Assembly (NCBI RefSeq): GCF_040327995.1
Contig: NZ_JBEPIJ010000009.1
Coordinates: forward strand, 72,692-136,691
Length of the DNA stretch: 64,000 bases
Source of the DNA: Solimonas thermocellulolyticum
Lineage (GTDB): Bacteria > Pseudomonadota > Gammaproteobacteria > Nevskiales > Nevskiaceae
Direction of reading: 5' to 3'
How positions within the stretch are numbered: position 1 is the first letter of the stretch; every line of letters starts with the position of its first letter. The notes below the pieces were generated by a model. That model did not search any database and was not told the origin of the DNA. It saw nothing but the letters and a program-made list of their open reading frames with translations. This document shows, piece after piece, positions 29,462-38,489 of this stretch. The position numbers were made by a program, and so were the translations under genes.

Positions 29462-30283
29462 TCAACCCTCCGCCGGTTCGCCACGCCGCGTGCGCGAGCC
29501 GCGGCCTTCACCACCGGGCTTGCGCGGCGCGCTGCGCGGCTTGCGCGGTGCCGGGCGTTCCTCGGTGACTTCGACGAACTCTTCGACACGACCCGTGGTG
29601 TTGCTGCCGCGCCCTTCGATGATGGCGTCGGCCATACATTGCGCGTAGACCTTGATCGCGCGGGTGGCATCATCGTTGCCCGGAATCACGTAATCGACCA
29701 ACTCGGGATCGTTGTTGGTATCGACCACGGCGATCACGGGGATGCCCAGCTTGCGCGCCTCGGCCACCGCGTTCTTCTCATAGCCGGTGTCGATGACGAA
29801 CAGGCAGTCCGGCAGACTCGGCATGTCCTTGATGCCGCCGAGGGATCGACGCAGCTTGTCGAGTTCCCGCTGAAAATTGAGCTGCTCCTTCTTGGTGAGG
29901 CGGTTGATCGAGCCGTCCTCGACCTGCTTTTCCATCTCGATCAGTCGCTTGATCGAGCCTTTGACGGTCTTGAAGTTGGTCAGCGTGCCGCCCAGCCAGC
30001 GCTGGTTGACGTAGGGCATGCCGCAGCGCTTGGCCTCTTCCTCGATCGCGTCACGGGCTGCGCGCTTGGTGCCGACGAAGAGCACGCGCCCGCCGCTGGC
30101 GGCGACCTTGCCGGCGAACGCACAGGCGTCCTTGAGCATCGGCAGAGTCTGCTCGAGGTTGATGATGTGGATGCGATTGCGGTCGCCGAAGATGAATTCG
30201 CGCATCTTCGGGTTCCAGTAGCGGGTGCGGTGTCCGAAATGGACACCCGCTTCCAGCAACTGGCGCATGGTGACGTTCGCCAT
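29462..30283 (-). CDS. rpsB: 30S ribosomal protein S2
   Basis: 273 aa. MRQLLEAGVHFGHRTRYWNP, FVGTKRAARDAIEEEAKRCG, RWLGGTLTNFKTVKGSIKRL and GIPVIAVVDTNNDPELVDYV are S2 hallmarks. The last about 30 residues are a basic/Arg-Pro tail (PAPRKPRSAPRKPGGEGRGS), longer than in E. coli. The start at 30283 (MANVTMRQ) has a strong AAGGAGC site upstream; the longer frame is not needed. First gene of the rpsB-tsf operon, preceded by a structured leader. Confidence 0.98.
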   Translation of the reverse strand: MANVTMRQLLEAGVHFGHRTRYWNPKMREFIFGDRNRIHIINLEQTLPMLKDACAFAGKVAASGGRVLFVGTKRAARDAIEEEAKRCGMPYVNQRWLGGTLTNFKTVKGSIKRLIEMEKQVEDGSINRLTKKEQLNFQRELDKLRRSLGGIKDMPSLPDCLFVIDTGYEKNAVAEARKLGIPVIAVVDTNNDPELVDYVIPGNDDATRAIKVYAQCMADAIIEGRGSNTTGRVEEFVEVTEERPAPRKPRSAPRKPGGEGRGSRTRRGEPAEG

Positions 30284-30313
30284 GGTGATGAAGCTCCTTG
30301 GGTTGAGGGCAGA

Positions 30314-30350
30314 CCGCGTCCGAGTCGAGTTCACCCAGGTAAGGACGCGG
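30314..30350 (-). promoter_or_regulatory. rpsB 5' leader hairpin
   Basis: In the rpsB leader, CCGCGTCC (30343-30350 read on the minus strand) and GGACGCGG (30314-30321) form a perfect 8 bp stem around a 21-base loop, about 30 bases before the ATG. In E. coli and relatives the rpsB leader folds into a conserved structure through which S2 represses its own operon, so this is a candidate S2 autoregulatory element. The match is structural position only. Confidence 0.5.
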
Positions 30351-30401
30351 ATGGATTTTCAAGGGCCTGCGGCGCGGCCGCATTGCCTTTGAAGGGCGCG
30401 C

Positions 30402-30430
30402 TTTATACCATAGCGCCCCCTCGCAAACAA
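30402..30430 (-). promoter_or_regulatory. rpsB-tsf promoter
   Basis: Minus-strand TTGTTT (30425-30430) and TATAAA (30402-30407) are separated by 17 bases, followed by a GC-rich start region (GCGCGCCC), as in ribosomal-protein promoters. The predicted transcript would carry a leader of about 110 bases including the hairpin at 30314-30350. Confidence 0.6.
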
Positions 30431-30471
30431 CGTTGGCAAACAATGCTTTTCGCTGCTTCGGCAGAAACGAC

Positions 30472-31251
30472 GTGATCACGATCAAGACGGCCGAAGAACA
30501 GCAGAAGATGCGCGAGGCTGGCGCAGCGGCGGCACGGGTGCTGATGATGATCGCGCCGCACGTGCGCGCCGGGATCACCACGGAGGAACTCGACCGCATC
30601 TGCCACGACTACATCGTGCGCGAACTGGGTTGCATTCCCGCGCCGTTGAACTACGGCGCCACCCCGACCCGGCCCGCCTTCCCCAAATCGATCTGCACCT
30701 CGGTGAACCACGTGGTCTGCCACGGCATTCCTGGTCCCAAGGTACTGAAGAAAGGGGATGTCGTGAACATCGACGTCACTGTCATCAAGGACGGCTTCCA
30801 CGGCGATACCAGCCGCATGTTCTATGTGGGCGAGCCGAGCATCCTCGCGCGGCGGTTGTGCGAGACTGCGCGCGAGGCGATGATCGAGGGCATCCGCAAG
30901 GTGGCGCCCGGCGTACGCCTCGGCGACATCGGCCATGCGATCCAGCGGTATGCGGAACAGCGCGGTTTCTCGATCGTGCGCGAATACTGTGGCCACGGCA
31001 TCGGCCGCGTATTCCACGAGGACCCACAGATCCTGCACTACGGCCGCCCTGGCACGGGTCTTGAATTGCAACCCGGCATGACCTTCACGATCGAACCCAT
31101 GGTCAACGCCGGAGCGCCTCACGTGAAACTGCTCCCCGACGGCTGGACCGTCGTGACCAAGGACCACTCGCTGTCCGCGCAGTGGGAGCACACCGTGCTC
31201 GTCACCGAAACCGGATACGAAGTGCTGACACTGCGCGACGGCGAGATGTGA
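30472..31251 (+). CDS. map: Type I methionine aminopeptidase
   Basis: 259 aa from the GTG at 30472 (VITIKTAEEQQKMREAG), which matches the family N-terminus; a TTG 13 codons earlier is possible. Metal-binding residues are visible in DVVNIDVTVIKDGFHGDTSR (two Asp), YCGHGIGRVFHEDPQILHY (His), MTFTIEPMV (Glu) and SAQWEHTVLV (Glu). It removes the initiator methionine. Divergent from rpsB and overlapping glnD by 1 bp (TGATG), the usual map-glnD arrangement. Confidence 0.96.
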   Translation: MITIKTAEEQQKMREAGAAAARVLMMIAPHVRAGITTEELDRICHDYIVRELGCIPAPLNYGATPTRPAFPKSICTSVNHVVCHGIPGPKVLKKGDVVNIDVTVIKDGFHGDTSRMFYVGEPSILARRLCETAREAMIEGIRKVAPGVRLGDIGHAIQRYAEQRGFSIVREYCGHGIGRVFHEDPQILHYGRPGTGLELQPGMTFTIEPMVNAGAPHVKLLPDGWTVVTKDHSLSAQWEHTVLVTETGYEVLTLRDGEM

Positions 31252-33935
31252 TGGGCGCCGAAATCGACCTCGCCGAGGAAGAAGCGGCGACCATCTTCAG
31301 CGCGCCGCGCATCCGTTCGCGGCTGGCCAAGGGCGGTTACTCGATCGCCGCGTTCCGCGAGACCCTGAACTGGGGCCGTGAACGCTTGTACGCCCTGTTT
31401 CACGACGGGGTCCCGGCGGATTCGCTGGTGCACGCACGCGCCCACCTGGTCGACGAAGTATTGCGCGCCGCCTGGCAGAAGTTCTTGCCGGAGATCACCG
31501 GGGGACTCGCGCTGGTCGCGGTCGGCGGTTACGGCCGCGGCGAACTGCTGCCGCACTCGGACATCGACATCCTGCTGTTGCACCGCGGCGATGCGCTGGA
31601 ACAGCATCGAAAAGCGCTCGAACACTTGACCGCCTTCGGCTGGGACATCGGCCTTGAGATCGGTCAGAGCGCGCGCACCGTCGAGGACTGCGTCGCCGAG
31701 GCGGCCAAGGACATCACCGTCATCACCAACCTGCTCGAAGCGCGCCTTTTGACCGGAGACGGCGACCTGTTCCGGCAGATGCAGCAGGCGCTCACCCCCG
31801 ACAAGCTATGGCCGGTCACGGCCTTCTTCGAGGCCAAGAAAGCCGAGCAGGCGGCGCGCTACCGCAAGTTCGACGACACCGGCTACAAGCTCGAACCCAA
31901 CGTCAAGGAAAGTCCGGGCGGCCTGCGCGACATCCATACCATCGCCTGGGTCGCCAAGCGCCATTTCAATGCCCAGACCTTGTCGGAGCTGCGCGAGCGC
32001 GGCTTTCTGACCAAGCAGGAATGCGACGAGTTGTTCGCCGGCCAGGACTTTCTCTGGCGCGTGCGCTTCGCGCTGCACATGATCAGCGGCCGCCGCGAGG
32101 ACCGTCTGCTGTTCGACAGCCAGCTCAAGATCGCGCAGCTTTTCGGCTACGTGGACACCGACGCCAACAAGGCCGTCGAGCAGTTCATGCAGCTCTATTA
32201 CCGCACGATCAAGACCTTGTCGTGCCTGAACGACATGCTGTTACAGCTGTTCGAGGAGGCGATCGTGCACGCCGACCGGGCCGCCGCCGAGCCCGAGGCG
32301 ATCAACGCGCGCTTCCAGATCCGAAACGGTTACCTGGAGACCCGCGACGACGAGGTGTTCCGGCGCACGCCCTGGGCGCTGCTCGAAGTTTTCCTCCTGC
32401 TGCAACAACACCCGCGCATCGAGGGCATACGCGCACAGACATTGCGCATGATCCTACGCGACGGACGTCTGCTCACCGACGAAGTGCGCAACTCGGTCAA
32501 GGCACGCGCGCTGTTCATGGCGATGTTCCGCGAGGGCCGCGGGCTGACCCGCAGCCTACGGCGCATGAACCGTTACGGCGTGCTCGGCCGCTACGTGCCG
32601 GAGTTCGGTCGCATCGTCGGCCTGATGCAGTACGACCTGTTCCATACGCTCACGGTCGACGAGCACATCCTGTACGTGCTGCGCAACGCGCGTCGCTTCG
32701 CGATGCAGCGCTTTCGTCACGAGCTGCCGTACTGCAGCGAGGTGATGGAACGTCTCGCCAAGCCGGAGCTGCTCTACCTGGCGGCGTTCTGGCACGACAT
32801 GGCCAAAGGCCGCGGTGGGGATCACTCACAGATCGGGGCCGAGGAAGCGCAGGCCTTTTGTCTGGCGCACGGTCTGTCGCATGCGGACGCCAGCCTGGTC
32901 GCCTGGCTCGTGGAGCACCATCTGCTGATGTCGCTGACGGCGCAGAAGCAGGACCTGAGCGATGCGCGCGTGATCGCCGAGTTCGCGCGCAAGGTCGGCG
33001 ACCGCACCCGCCTCGACTACCTCTTTCTGCTGACCTGTGCCGACATCCGCGGCACCAATCCGGCGCTGTGGAACTCCTGGCGTGAATCCTTGCTCAAGGA
33101 CTTGTACCGCCAGAGCGCGCGCTTGCTCGAAGGCAGTATCGACCAGGGCTCTCTGGAGCGCGAACGCGCCGAACAGGCGCGTGCGCAGGCACTGGCCTTG
33201 CTCGCCGATCAGACCATCTCCGCCGATGTCGCCGAGGCGGTCTGGAAGCGCTTCGACCGCGACTACTTTCTGCGCCACACGCCGGCGGAACTGGTCTGGC
33301 AGTTGCCGGCGATCGCCCGTGTGCAGGAAGCCGAGCTGCCGCTGGTGATGGTGGACACCATCGACGATCGCGGCACCACCGTCTTCGTCTACACGCGCGA
33401 TCGCGACCATCTCTTCGGCCTGACCACCGGGGTTCTGGCGCGCCTGGGCCTGAACATTCTCGACGCACGCCTGCACACGACCGACGACGGTTTCGTGCTC
33501 GACTCCTACGTGGTCATCGAAAACGACAATGCGCCGATCACGTCGACCATGCGCAAGGAAGAGATCCGCGCGGCGCTGCGCAAGGTGCTCAGCGATCCGG
33601 AGGTCTCGACCATCGACGTCAACCGTCGCATGCCGCAGCGGCTCAAGCATTTCGACACGCCGACGCAGGTCTATTTCAGCCAAGACCCGGCGCGCCGGCG
33701 CACCGTGCTGGAGCTGGTCACCGCAGACCAGCCCGGCCTGCTGTCGCTCATCGGCCGTGTGTTCCAGCGGCGCGGCATCCTGCTCAACGCTGCCAAGGTC
33801 GCCACCATCGGCGAGCGTGCCGAGGACGTGTTCTACATCACCGATCGCATGCACCGACCGATCACCGACGAAAAAGTCCTCGACGAACTGCGCGAAGTGC
33901 TGATCCGCACCCTGGACCGCCGCGAGGCGGCCTGA
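31251..33935 (+). CDS. glnD: PII uridylyltransferase/uridylyl-removing enzyme GlnD
   Basis: 894 aa. The nucleotidyltransferase motif VAVGGYGRGELLPHSDIDIL is at about residues 89-108. GYKLEPNVKESPGGLRDIHT follows in the central helical part. An HD domain has AAFWHDMAKGRGGDHSQIGA and WLVEHHLLM. Two ACT domains occupy the C-terminus (TTVFVYTRDRDHLFGLTTGV, RTVLELVTADQPGLLSLIGR). It senses glutamine and controls PII proteins. The start at 31251 overlaps the map stop; a further in-frame upstream ATG lies inside map. Confidence 0.97.
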   Translation: MGAEIDLAEEEAATIFSAPRIRSRLAKGGYSIAAFRETLNWGRERLYALFHDGVPADSLVHARAHLVDEVLRAAWQKFLPEITGGLALVAVGGYGRGELLPHSDIDILLLHRGDALEQHRKALEHLTAFGWDIGLEIGQSARTVEDCVAEAAKDITVITNLLEARLLTGDGDLFRQMQQALTPDKLWPVTAFFEAKKAEQAARYRKFDDTGYKLEPNVKESPGGLRDIHTIAWVAKRHFNAQTLSELRERGFLTKQECDELFAGQDFLWRVRFALHMISGRREDRLLFDSQLKIAQLFGYVDTDANKAVEQFMQLYYRTIKTLSCLNDMLLQLFEEAIVHADRAAAEPEAINARFQIRNGYLETRDDEVFRRTPWALLEVFLLLQQHPRIEGIRAQTLRMILRDGRLLTDEVRNSVKARALFMAMFREGRGLTRSLRRMNRYGVLGRYVPEFGRIVGLMQYDLFHTLTVDEHILYVLRNARRFAMQRFRHELPYCSEVMERLAKPELLYLAAFWHDMAKGRGGDHSQIGAEEAQAFCLAHGLSHADASLVAWLVEHHLLMSLTAQKQDLSDARVIAEFARKVGDRTRLDYLFLLTCADIRGTNPALWNSWRESLLKDLYRQSARLLEGSIDQGSLERERAEQARAQALALLADQTISADVAEAVWKRFDRDYFLRHTPAELVWQLPAIARVQEAELPLVMVDTIDDRGTTVFVYTRDRDHLFGLTTGVLARLGLNILDARLHTTDDGFVLDSYVVIENDNAPITSTMRKEEIRAALRKVLSDPEVSTIDVNRRMPQRLKHFDTPTQVYFSQDPARRRTVLELVTADQPGLLSLIGRVFQRRGILLNAAKVATIGERAEDVFYITDRMHRPITDEKVLDELREVLIRTLDRREAA

Positions 33936-34040
33936 TCGGCATCGGCCCGCGAATAGACTGTGACCCGTCGCGAACGTATGCAGATCGGTTCCCCCGGCAT
34001 CGACTGACATTCGTTTGCGCACTTGCGGAGATCCTGGACC

Positions 34041-34853
34041 GTGCAAGAACTGAAGATCCGAATCGAAACCGCGTGGGATGCACGCGAGCATCTCGACCAC
34101 GGCGATGCCGCGCTGCGCGAAGCGGTCGAAACCGCCATCGGCCTGCTCGACAGCGGCCAGGCGCGCGTCGCCGAACCGACGCCCGGCGGCTGGCAGGTCA
34201 ACGAATGGCTGAAGAAGGCGGTGCTGCTGTACTTTCGCCTGCACGACAACGCCAGGATCGAGTTGGGTGGCCTCATCGGCTACGACAAGGTGCCGCTCAA
34301 GTTCGCTGGCTGGACCGACGCCGAGTTCAAGGCGCAGGGCGCGCGCGTGGTACCGCCGGCGGCGGTGCGCAAAGGCGCGTACATCGCCCCGGGCGCGATC
34401 CTGATGCCGTCCTACGTCAACATCGGTGCGTATGTCGGCAGCGGCACCATGGTCGATACCTGGGCCACGGTCGGCTCCTGCGCACAGATCGGCGCCAACT
34501 GCCATCTATCCGGCGGCGTCGGCATCGGTGGCGTTCTCGAACCCTTGCAGGCCAGCCCGACGATCATCGAAGACGACTGCTTCATCGGCGCGCGCTCGGA
34601 AATCGTCGAGGGCGTGGTCGTCGAGAAGGGCGCGGTCATCTCGATGGGTGTGTTCATCGGCCAGTCGACACCGATCTACGACCGCGAGGCGGACCGGGTG
34701 CTCTACGGTCGCGTGCCGGCCGGCAGCGTCGTCGTCGCCGGATCGCTGCCCAAGAACGAGCGCTACAACCTCAATTGCGCGGTCATCGTCAAGCGCGTCG
34801 ACGCGCAGACGCGCAAAAAGGTCGGCATCAATGCCTTGCTGCGCGACTCGTGA
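34041..34853 (+). CDS. dapD: Tetrahydrodipicolinate N-succinyltransferase
   Basis: 270 aa (E. coli 274). N-terminal helices then a left-handed beta-helix: PAAVRKGAYIAPGAILMPSY, VGSGTMVDTWATVGSCAQIG and HLSGGVGIGGVLEPLQASPT are diagnostic. It commits lysine and diaminopimelate synthesis to the succinylase branch. The start is the GTG at 34041 (VQELKIRIETAWDARE), which fits the family and has GGAG upstream. It is followed 10 bp later by dapE, the later enzyme of the same branch. Confidence 0.96.
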   Translation: MQELKIRIETAWDAREHLDHGDAALREAVETAIGLLDSGQARVAEPTPGGWQVNEWLKKAVLLYFRLHDNARIELGGLIGYDKVPLKFAGWTDAEFKAQGARVVPPAAVRKGAYIAPGAILMPSYVNIGAYVGSGTMVDTWATVGSCAQIGANCHLSGGVGIGGVLEPLQASPTIIEDDCFIGARSEIVEGVVVEKGAVISMGVFIGQSTPIYDREADRVLYGRVPAGSVVVAGSLPKNERYNLNCAVIVKRVDAQTRKKVGINALLRDS

Positions 34854-34863
34854 GACGTCGGAC

Positions 34864-36000
34864 GTGAGATCTGAGACGGACTGCGCCGTTCTCGACCTGA
34901 CCCGCGCGCTGATCGCGCGACGCTCGCTGACACCGGACGATGCCGGCTGCTGCGCGCTGATCGCCGATCGGCTGCGCGCGCTCGGCTTTGCCATCGAGTA
35001 CATCGACGCCGGCGGCGTCACCAATCTGTGGGCCACGCTCGGCAACGGCGGCCCGCTGCTGGTTCTCGCCGGGCACACCGACGTGGTACCGACCGGGCCG
35101 CGCGAGCTGTGGACTTGCGATCCCTTCGAGCCGACGATCCGCGACGGCGTGCTCTACGGGCGTGGTGCCGCCGACATGAAATCCGGACTCGCGGCGATGG
35201 TCTGTGCGACCGAGCGTCTGCTCGCGCGGCGTCGCCTCACGGGCACCCTCGCCTATCTGATCACCAGCGACGAGGAAGGCGCGGCACGCTACGGCACCCG
35301 CCATGCGGTCGCGGTGCTGCAATCGCGCGGCATCCGGCCGGACTACGCCATCGTCGGCGAGGCAACGGCGTCGCAGCGGCTCGGCGATCGCATCATCGTC
35401 GGCCGGCGCGGTTCGCTCGGCTGCAACCTGCGAGTGCTCGGCAAGCAGGGGCACGTCGCCTACCCAGAGAAAGCCGACAACCCACTGCACCGACTCGCGC
35501 CGGCGCTCGCCGAGCTGGTCGCGACGCGCTGGGACGAGGGCAACGCCCATTTCCCGCCCACCTCGTTCCAGATCTCGAACCTCCATGCCGGCACCGGCGC
35601 CAACAACGTGATTCCCGGTCAGGCGGACCTGGTTTTCAACTTTCGCTATTGCACCGAGTCCACCGCGGACGGCCTCAAGGCGCGCGTCAGCGACATCCTC
35701 GACCGCCACGGCCTGCGCGTCGAGGCCGACTGGTGGCACAGCGGCGAGCCCTATCTGACGGCCCCCGGTGCGCTGATCGAGGCCGCACGAGCGGCCGTGC
35801 GCGACGTCACCGGCCTAGACCCGCAACTGTTCACCGGCGGTGGCACCTCGGACGGCCGCTTCATCGCGCCATGGGGTGCGCAGGTGGTCGAGATCGGTCC
35901 GGTCAACGACAGCATCCACAAGATCGACGAGCACGTAAACGTCGCCGACCTGCCGCGGCTGTCGGCCATCTACGAAGGCATCATCGACCGCTTGCTGTGA
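34864..36000 (+). CDS. dapE: Succinyl-diaminopimelate desuccinylase
   Basis: 378 aa M20-family dizinc hydrolase. Zinc ligands are in LVLAGHTDVVPTGP (His), LYGRGAADMKSGLAAMV (Asp), ITSDEEGAARYGTRHA (Glu-Glu), YAIVGEATASQRLGD and PVNDSIHKIDEHV (His); NLHAGTGANNVIPGQ is the dimerisation-domain block. The GTG at 34864 lies in a short GTGAGA-rich stretch after dapD; no ATG precedes the conserved region. It releases diaminopimelate for lysine and peptidoglycan. Overlaps the next gene by 4 bp. Confidence 0.95.
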   Translation: MRSETDCAVLDLTRALIARRSLTPDDAGCCALIADRLRALGFAIEYIDAGGVTNLWATLGNGGPLLVLAGHTDVVPTGPRELWTCDPFEPTIRDGVLYGRGAADMKSGLAAMVCATERLLARRRLTGTLAYLITSDEEGAARYGTRHAVAVLQSRGIRPDYAIVGEATASQRLGDRIIVGRRGSLGCNLRVLGKQGHVAYPEKADNPLHRLAPALAELVATRWDEGNAHFPPTSFQISNLHAGTGANNVIPGQADLVFNFRYCTESTADGLKARVSDILDRHGLRVEADWWHSGEPYLTAPGALIEAARAAVRDVTGLDPQLFTGGGTSDGRFIAPWGAQVVEIGPVNDSIHKIDEHVNVADLPRLSAIYEGIIDRLL

Positions 36001-36992
36001 TCAACGTCACCGACTTTGCGCCGACACGGCCGATCCGCCACGCGCAGATCCAGTCGGTGCTGGCGACCAAGAGCCCGCGGCGACGCAAGTGGTTGCGCCG
36101 CGGCAATCGCATGGAAGCACTCGCCACCCACCACGTGCTCGACGCCGGCGACGGCGTACGCCTGACCGGCTGGCTGTCGCACCAAGCGTCCTGCGAACCC
36201 CGCGGCCTGGTCGTACTGATCCACGGCTGGGAGGGCTGCCACGACTCGACCTATCTGTACTCGATGGCCTGCGCGCTGTTCGCTGCCGGCTACGAGGTGT
36301 TCCGCCTCAATCTGCGCGACCACGGCGGCACCCACCACCTCAACCGCGAGGTGTTCCACTCGGCGCGGATCAAGGAGGTGCTCGGCGCGATCCGGGCCGT
36401 GCAAGCGCTGACGCCGACGCAACCCTTGTTCGTCGTCGGCTTTTCGCTCGGCGGCAATTTCGCGCTGCGCGTCGGCCTCTACGGCCCTGCGGTCGGCCTG
36501 CGGCCGCGGCTGAGCATCGGCATCTGTCCGGCGATCAATCCACGCGCGACCATCGAGGCCATCGACGGCGGCTCGGCGATGTTTCGCTGGTACTTCATGC
36601 GCAAGTGGCGCGCGACGGTGATGGCGAAGGCGGCGGCCTGGCCCGAGTATGCGGCGGCGGCCGACGCCTACCTGCGCATGCGCCGGCTGCTCGATATCAC
36701 CGCACGCTTCGCCGAGGAGCAGACCGAATATGGCGCATTGGAGCCTTACCTCGCCGCCTACACGCTCAGCGCCGAGCAGATTCTCGAGGCGGCATCACCG
36801 CTGGCGATCATCACCGCCGCCGACGATCCGGTGATCCCGCTCGCCGACTTCCGCGGACTGGCCGTACGCGGTGCGCTCGAGGCCTTCGACGTCACCGCGC
36901 ACGGCGGTCACTGCGGCTTCATCGAGAACCTCGGTCTCGACAGTTGGGCGGAGCGCCGCGTACTCACGCTGCTGGAACGCACGAACGACTGA
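35997..36992 (+). CDS. YheT-like alpha/beta hydrolase
   Basis: 331 aa. The fold is clear: VVLIHGWEGCHDSTYLYSMA (oxyanion region), FRLNLRDHGGTHHLNREVFH, nucleophile elbow VVGFSLGGNFALRVG with Ser, then ADDPVIPLADF (Asp) and VTAHGGHCGFIENL (His). This matches the COG0429/YheT esterase-like group of unknown physiological substrate. The GTG at 35997 overlaps the dapE stop by 4 bp, suggesting coupled translation; an internal ATG (36111) is an alternative. Possible link to dapE is by position only. Confidence 0.85.
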   Translation: MINVTDFAPTRPIRHAQIQSVLATKSPRRRKWLRRGNRMEALATHHVLDAGDGVRLTGWLSHQASCEPRGLVVLIHGWEGCHDSTYLYSMACALFAAGYEVFRLNLRDHGGTHHLNREVFHSARIKEVLGAIRAVQALTPTQPLFVVGFSLGGNFALRVGLYGPAVGLRPRLSIGICPAINPRATIEAIDGGSAMFRWYFMRKWRATVMAKAAAWPEYAAAADAYLRMRRLLDITARFAEEQTEYGALEPYLAAYTLSAEQILEAASPLAIITAADDPVIPLADFRGLAVRGALEAFDVTAHGGHCGFIENLGLDSWAERRVLTLLERTND

Positions 36993-37002
36993 CGCGCAAA
37001 CG

Positions 37003-37033
37003 AAAACCGCCCGCGGCCGGTGCTGCGAGCGGT
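37003..37033 (-). terminator. Terminator of the aldolase gene
   Basis: Just after the aldolase stop, the minus strand pairs ACCGCTCGC with GCGGGCGGT (37025-37033 and 37006-37014; 9 bp, one G-U), around a 10-base loop, then TTTT. It lies between convergent genes and could act on the minus strand. Confidence 0.7.
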
Positions 37034-37051
37034 CGTCGATCCGAGTCGGAC

Positions 37052-38065
37052 TCAGGCCGCCTTTTCGAGCGCGGGCTCCCAGCGCCCGAGCGCGGCCAGG
37101 CCGTTCATCTTCGCGCGATGCAGGTGCGCCTTGCGGCCGGCATCGGCATTGCCGCCACCCCAGGCCTTGAGCGCCGCCGCCTGCAGGGCGCGGCCATAGG
37201 AGAACGTCAGCTTCCAGGGATGTGGCCCGAGCTTGTTCATGATGTCCAGATGCGCGGTTGCATCCTCGTCGGACTGGCCGCCCGACAAAAAGGCAATGCC
37301 CGGCACCGCCGCCGGCACACGGCGCTTGAGCACGCGCAGCGTCGCCCGTGCCACCGTCTCGCGGTCGGCCTGCTGCGGGCACTTCTTGCCGGAAATCACC
37401 ATGTTGGGCTTGAGCACCATGCCTTCGAGCAGCACGCGCTGGCCATGCAGCTCGTGGAACACCGCCTCGAGCGTGCGATCGGTGACGGACGCGCAAACCT
37501 CGATGGTGTTGTCCGCATCCATCAGCACCTCGGGCTCGACGATGGGCACGATGTCCGCCTCCTGGCACAGCGCCGCATAGCGCGCGAGGGCGTGCGCATT
37601 GGCGTGGATGCAGTAGTCGCTCGGAATGCCGTCGCCGATGGTGATCACCGCGCGCCACTTCGCGAAGCGCGCGCCCGCCTCCTTATACTTGACGAGGCGC
37701 TCGCGCAAACCGTCGAGTCCCTCGGTGACCAGCTCGTCCGCCGCGCCGGCCAGCGGCTTGGCACCCTTGTCGACCTTGATACCCGGAATCACCCCTTTGG
37801 ATGCGAGCAGCTTGGGGAACGGCGTGCCGTCCAGCGCCGACTGGAACAGGGTTTCCTCGAACAGGATCACGCCGCTGGTGTACTGCTCGAAGCCGGGTGT
37901 CGTGAACAGCATGTCGCGATACGCACGGCGATTCGGTTCGGTGTTCTCGACGCCGATGCTCTTGAATCGTTTTTCGATCGTACCGGTGCTCTCGTCGGCG
38001 GCGAGAATGCCGCGGCCCTCGGCCACCATCGCCCGGGCGGTTTCGTTCAAGATCTGCTCGTTCAT
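37052..38065 (-). CDS. Class I fructose-bisphosphate aldolase
   Basis: 337 aa of the class I, Schiff-base (eukaryote-like) family: GRGILAADESTGTIEKRFKS, YRDMLFTTPGFEQYTSGVIL, IVPIVEPEVLMDADNT, LLEGMVLKPNMVISGK (Schiff-base Lys) and GIAFLSGGQSDEDATAHLDI are all present. It splits fructose 1,6-bisphosphate in glycolysis or joins trioses in gluconeogenesis. Many gammaproteobacteria use the zinc class II enzyme instead; whether one also exists here cannot be seen. Monocistronic between a terminator and the tRNA-Ser region. Confidence 0.96.
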   Translation of the reverse strand: MNEQILNETARAMVAEGRGILAADESTGTIEKRFKSIGVENTEPNRRAYRDMLFTTPGFEQYTSGVILFEETLFQSALDGTPFPKLLASKGVIPGIKVDKGAKPLAGAADELVTEGLDGLRERLVKYKEAGARFAKWRAVITIGDGIPSDYCIHANAHALARYAALCQEADIVPIVEPEVLMDADNTIEVCASVTDRTLEAVFHELHGQRVLLEGMVLKPNMVISGKKCPQQADRETVARATLRVLKRRVPAAVPGIAFLSGGQSDEDATAHLDIMNKLGPHPWKLTFSYGRALQAAALKAWGGGNADAGRKAHLHRAKMNGLAALGRWEPALEKAA

Positions 38066-38315
38066 GGACTCGTCTGCTCCGCGTCTGTCGTTTTCCCCGG
38101 GCGCCGCCCGGCAAAGCGCCGCGATTTTACCGACAACGGCGGCATCCGGTCAGCCGAGTATGCGCTGCGCGGCCCGCGGCTCTTCGCATCGCGGCAGTTC
38201 CCGATCTGCCGCATGCGCGCGTGGCGATGAACGACTTTGGCATACAATCGCGCCATCCTGCGCCAGCCGCTGCGCGGGCTCGCGCGAGCGCATGTTCCGG
38301 ACACGTCGCTGCACC

Positions 38316-38405
38316 GGTGGGTTGGCCGAGTGGTTGAAGGCACTAGTCTTGAAAACTAGCAAGGGGGCAACCCCTTCCAGGGTTCGAATCCCTGACCCAC
38401 CGCCA
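38316..38405 (+). tRNA. tRNA-Ser(UGA)
   Basis: 90 bases including encoded CCA. Acceptor GGTGGGT (38316-38322) pairs with ACCCACC (38395-38401); discriminator G, then CCA. The anticodon stem-loop CTAGT-CTTGAAA-ACTAG gives anticodon TGA at 38350-38352, reading UCA. The long variable arm AAGGGGGCAACCCCTT is typical of class II tRNAs, and the T-arm is CAGGGTTCGAATCCCTG. Confidence 0.97.
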
Positions 38406-38489
38406 CATCCGCCTCGGGGCTGATCGGGCTGGCCTGCACGCTGACGCGCCGTATCATGCCGTTCCAGCATCGTCGAGCGATCCGCTGCC

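Noticed and set aside
27583..29568. 661-codon open frame on the plus strand
   Set aside because: It lies antisense to pyrH and tsf and its protein is His/Arg/Asp-rich without domains; a GC-rich shadow of real genes.
32826..34505. 559-codon minus-strand frame
   Set aside because: Antisense to glnD and dapD, both of which are clearly the real genes.
36089..38230. 713-codon open frame on the plus strand
   Set aside because: It runs through the hydrolase in another frame and then antisense to the aldolase; no recognisable motif.
38220..38250. Promoter for tRNA-Ser (CATACAAT as -10)
   Set aside because: No acceptable -35 at 16-18 bp and the distance to the tRNA is long; not listed as a feature.
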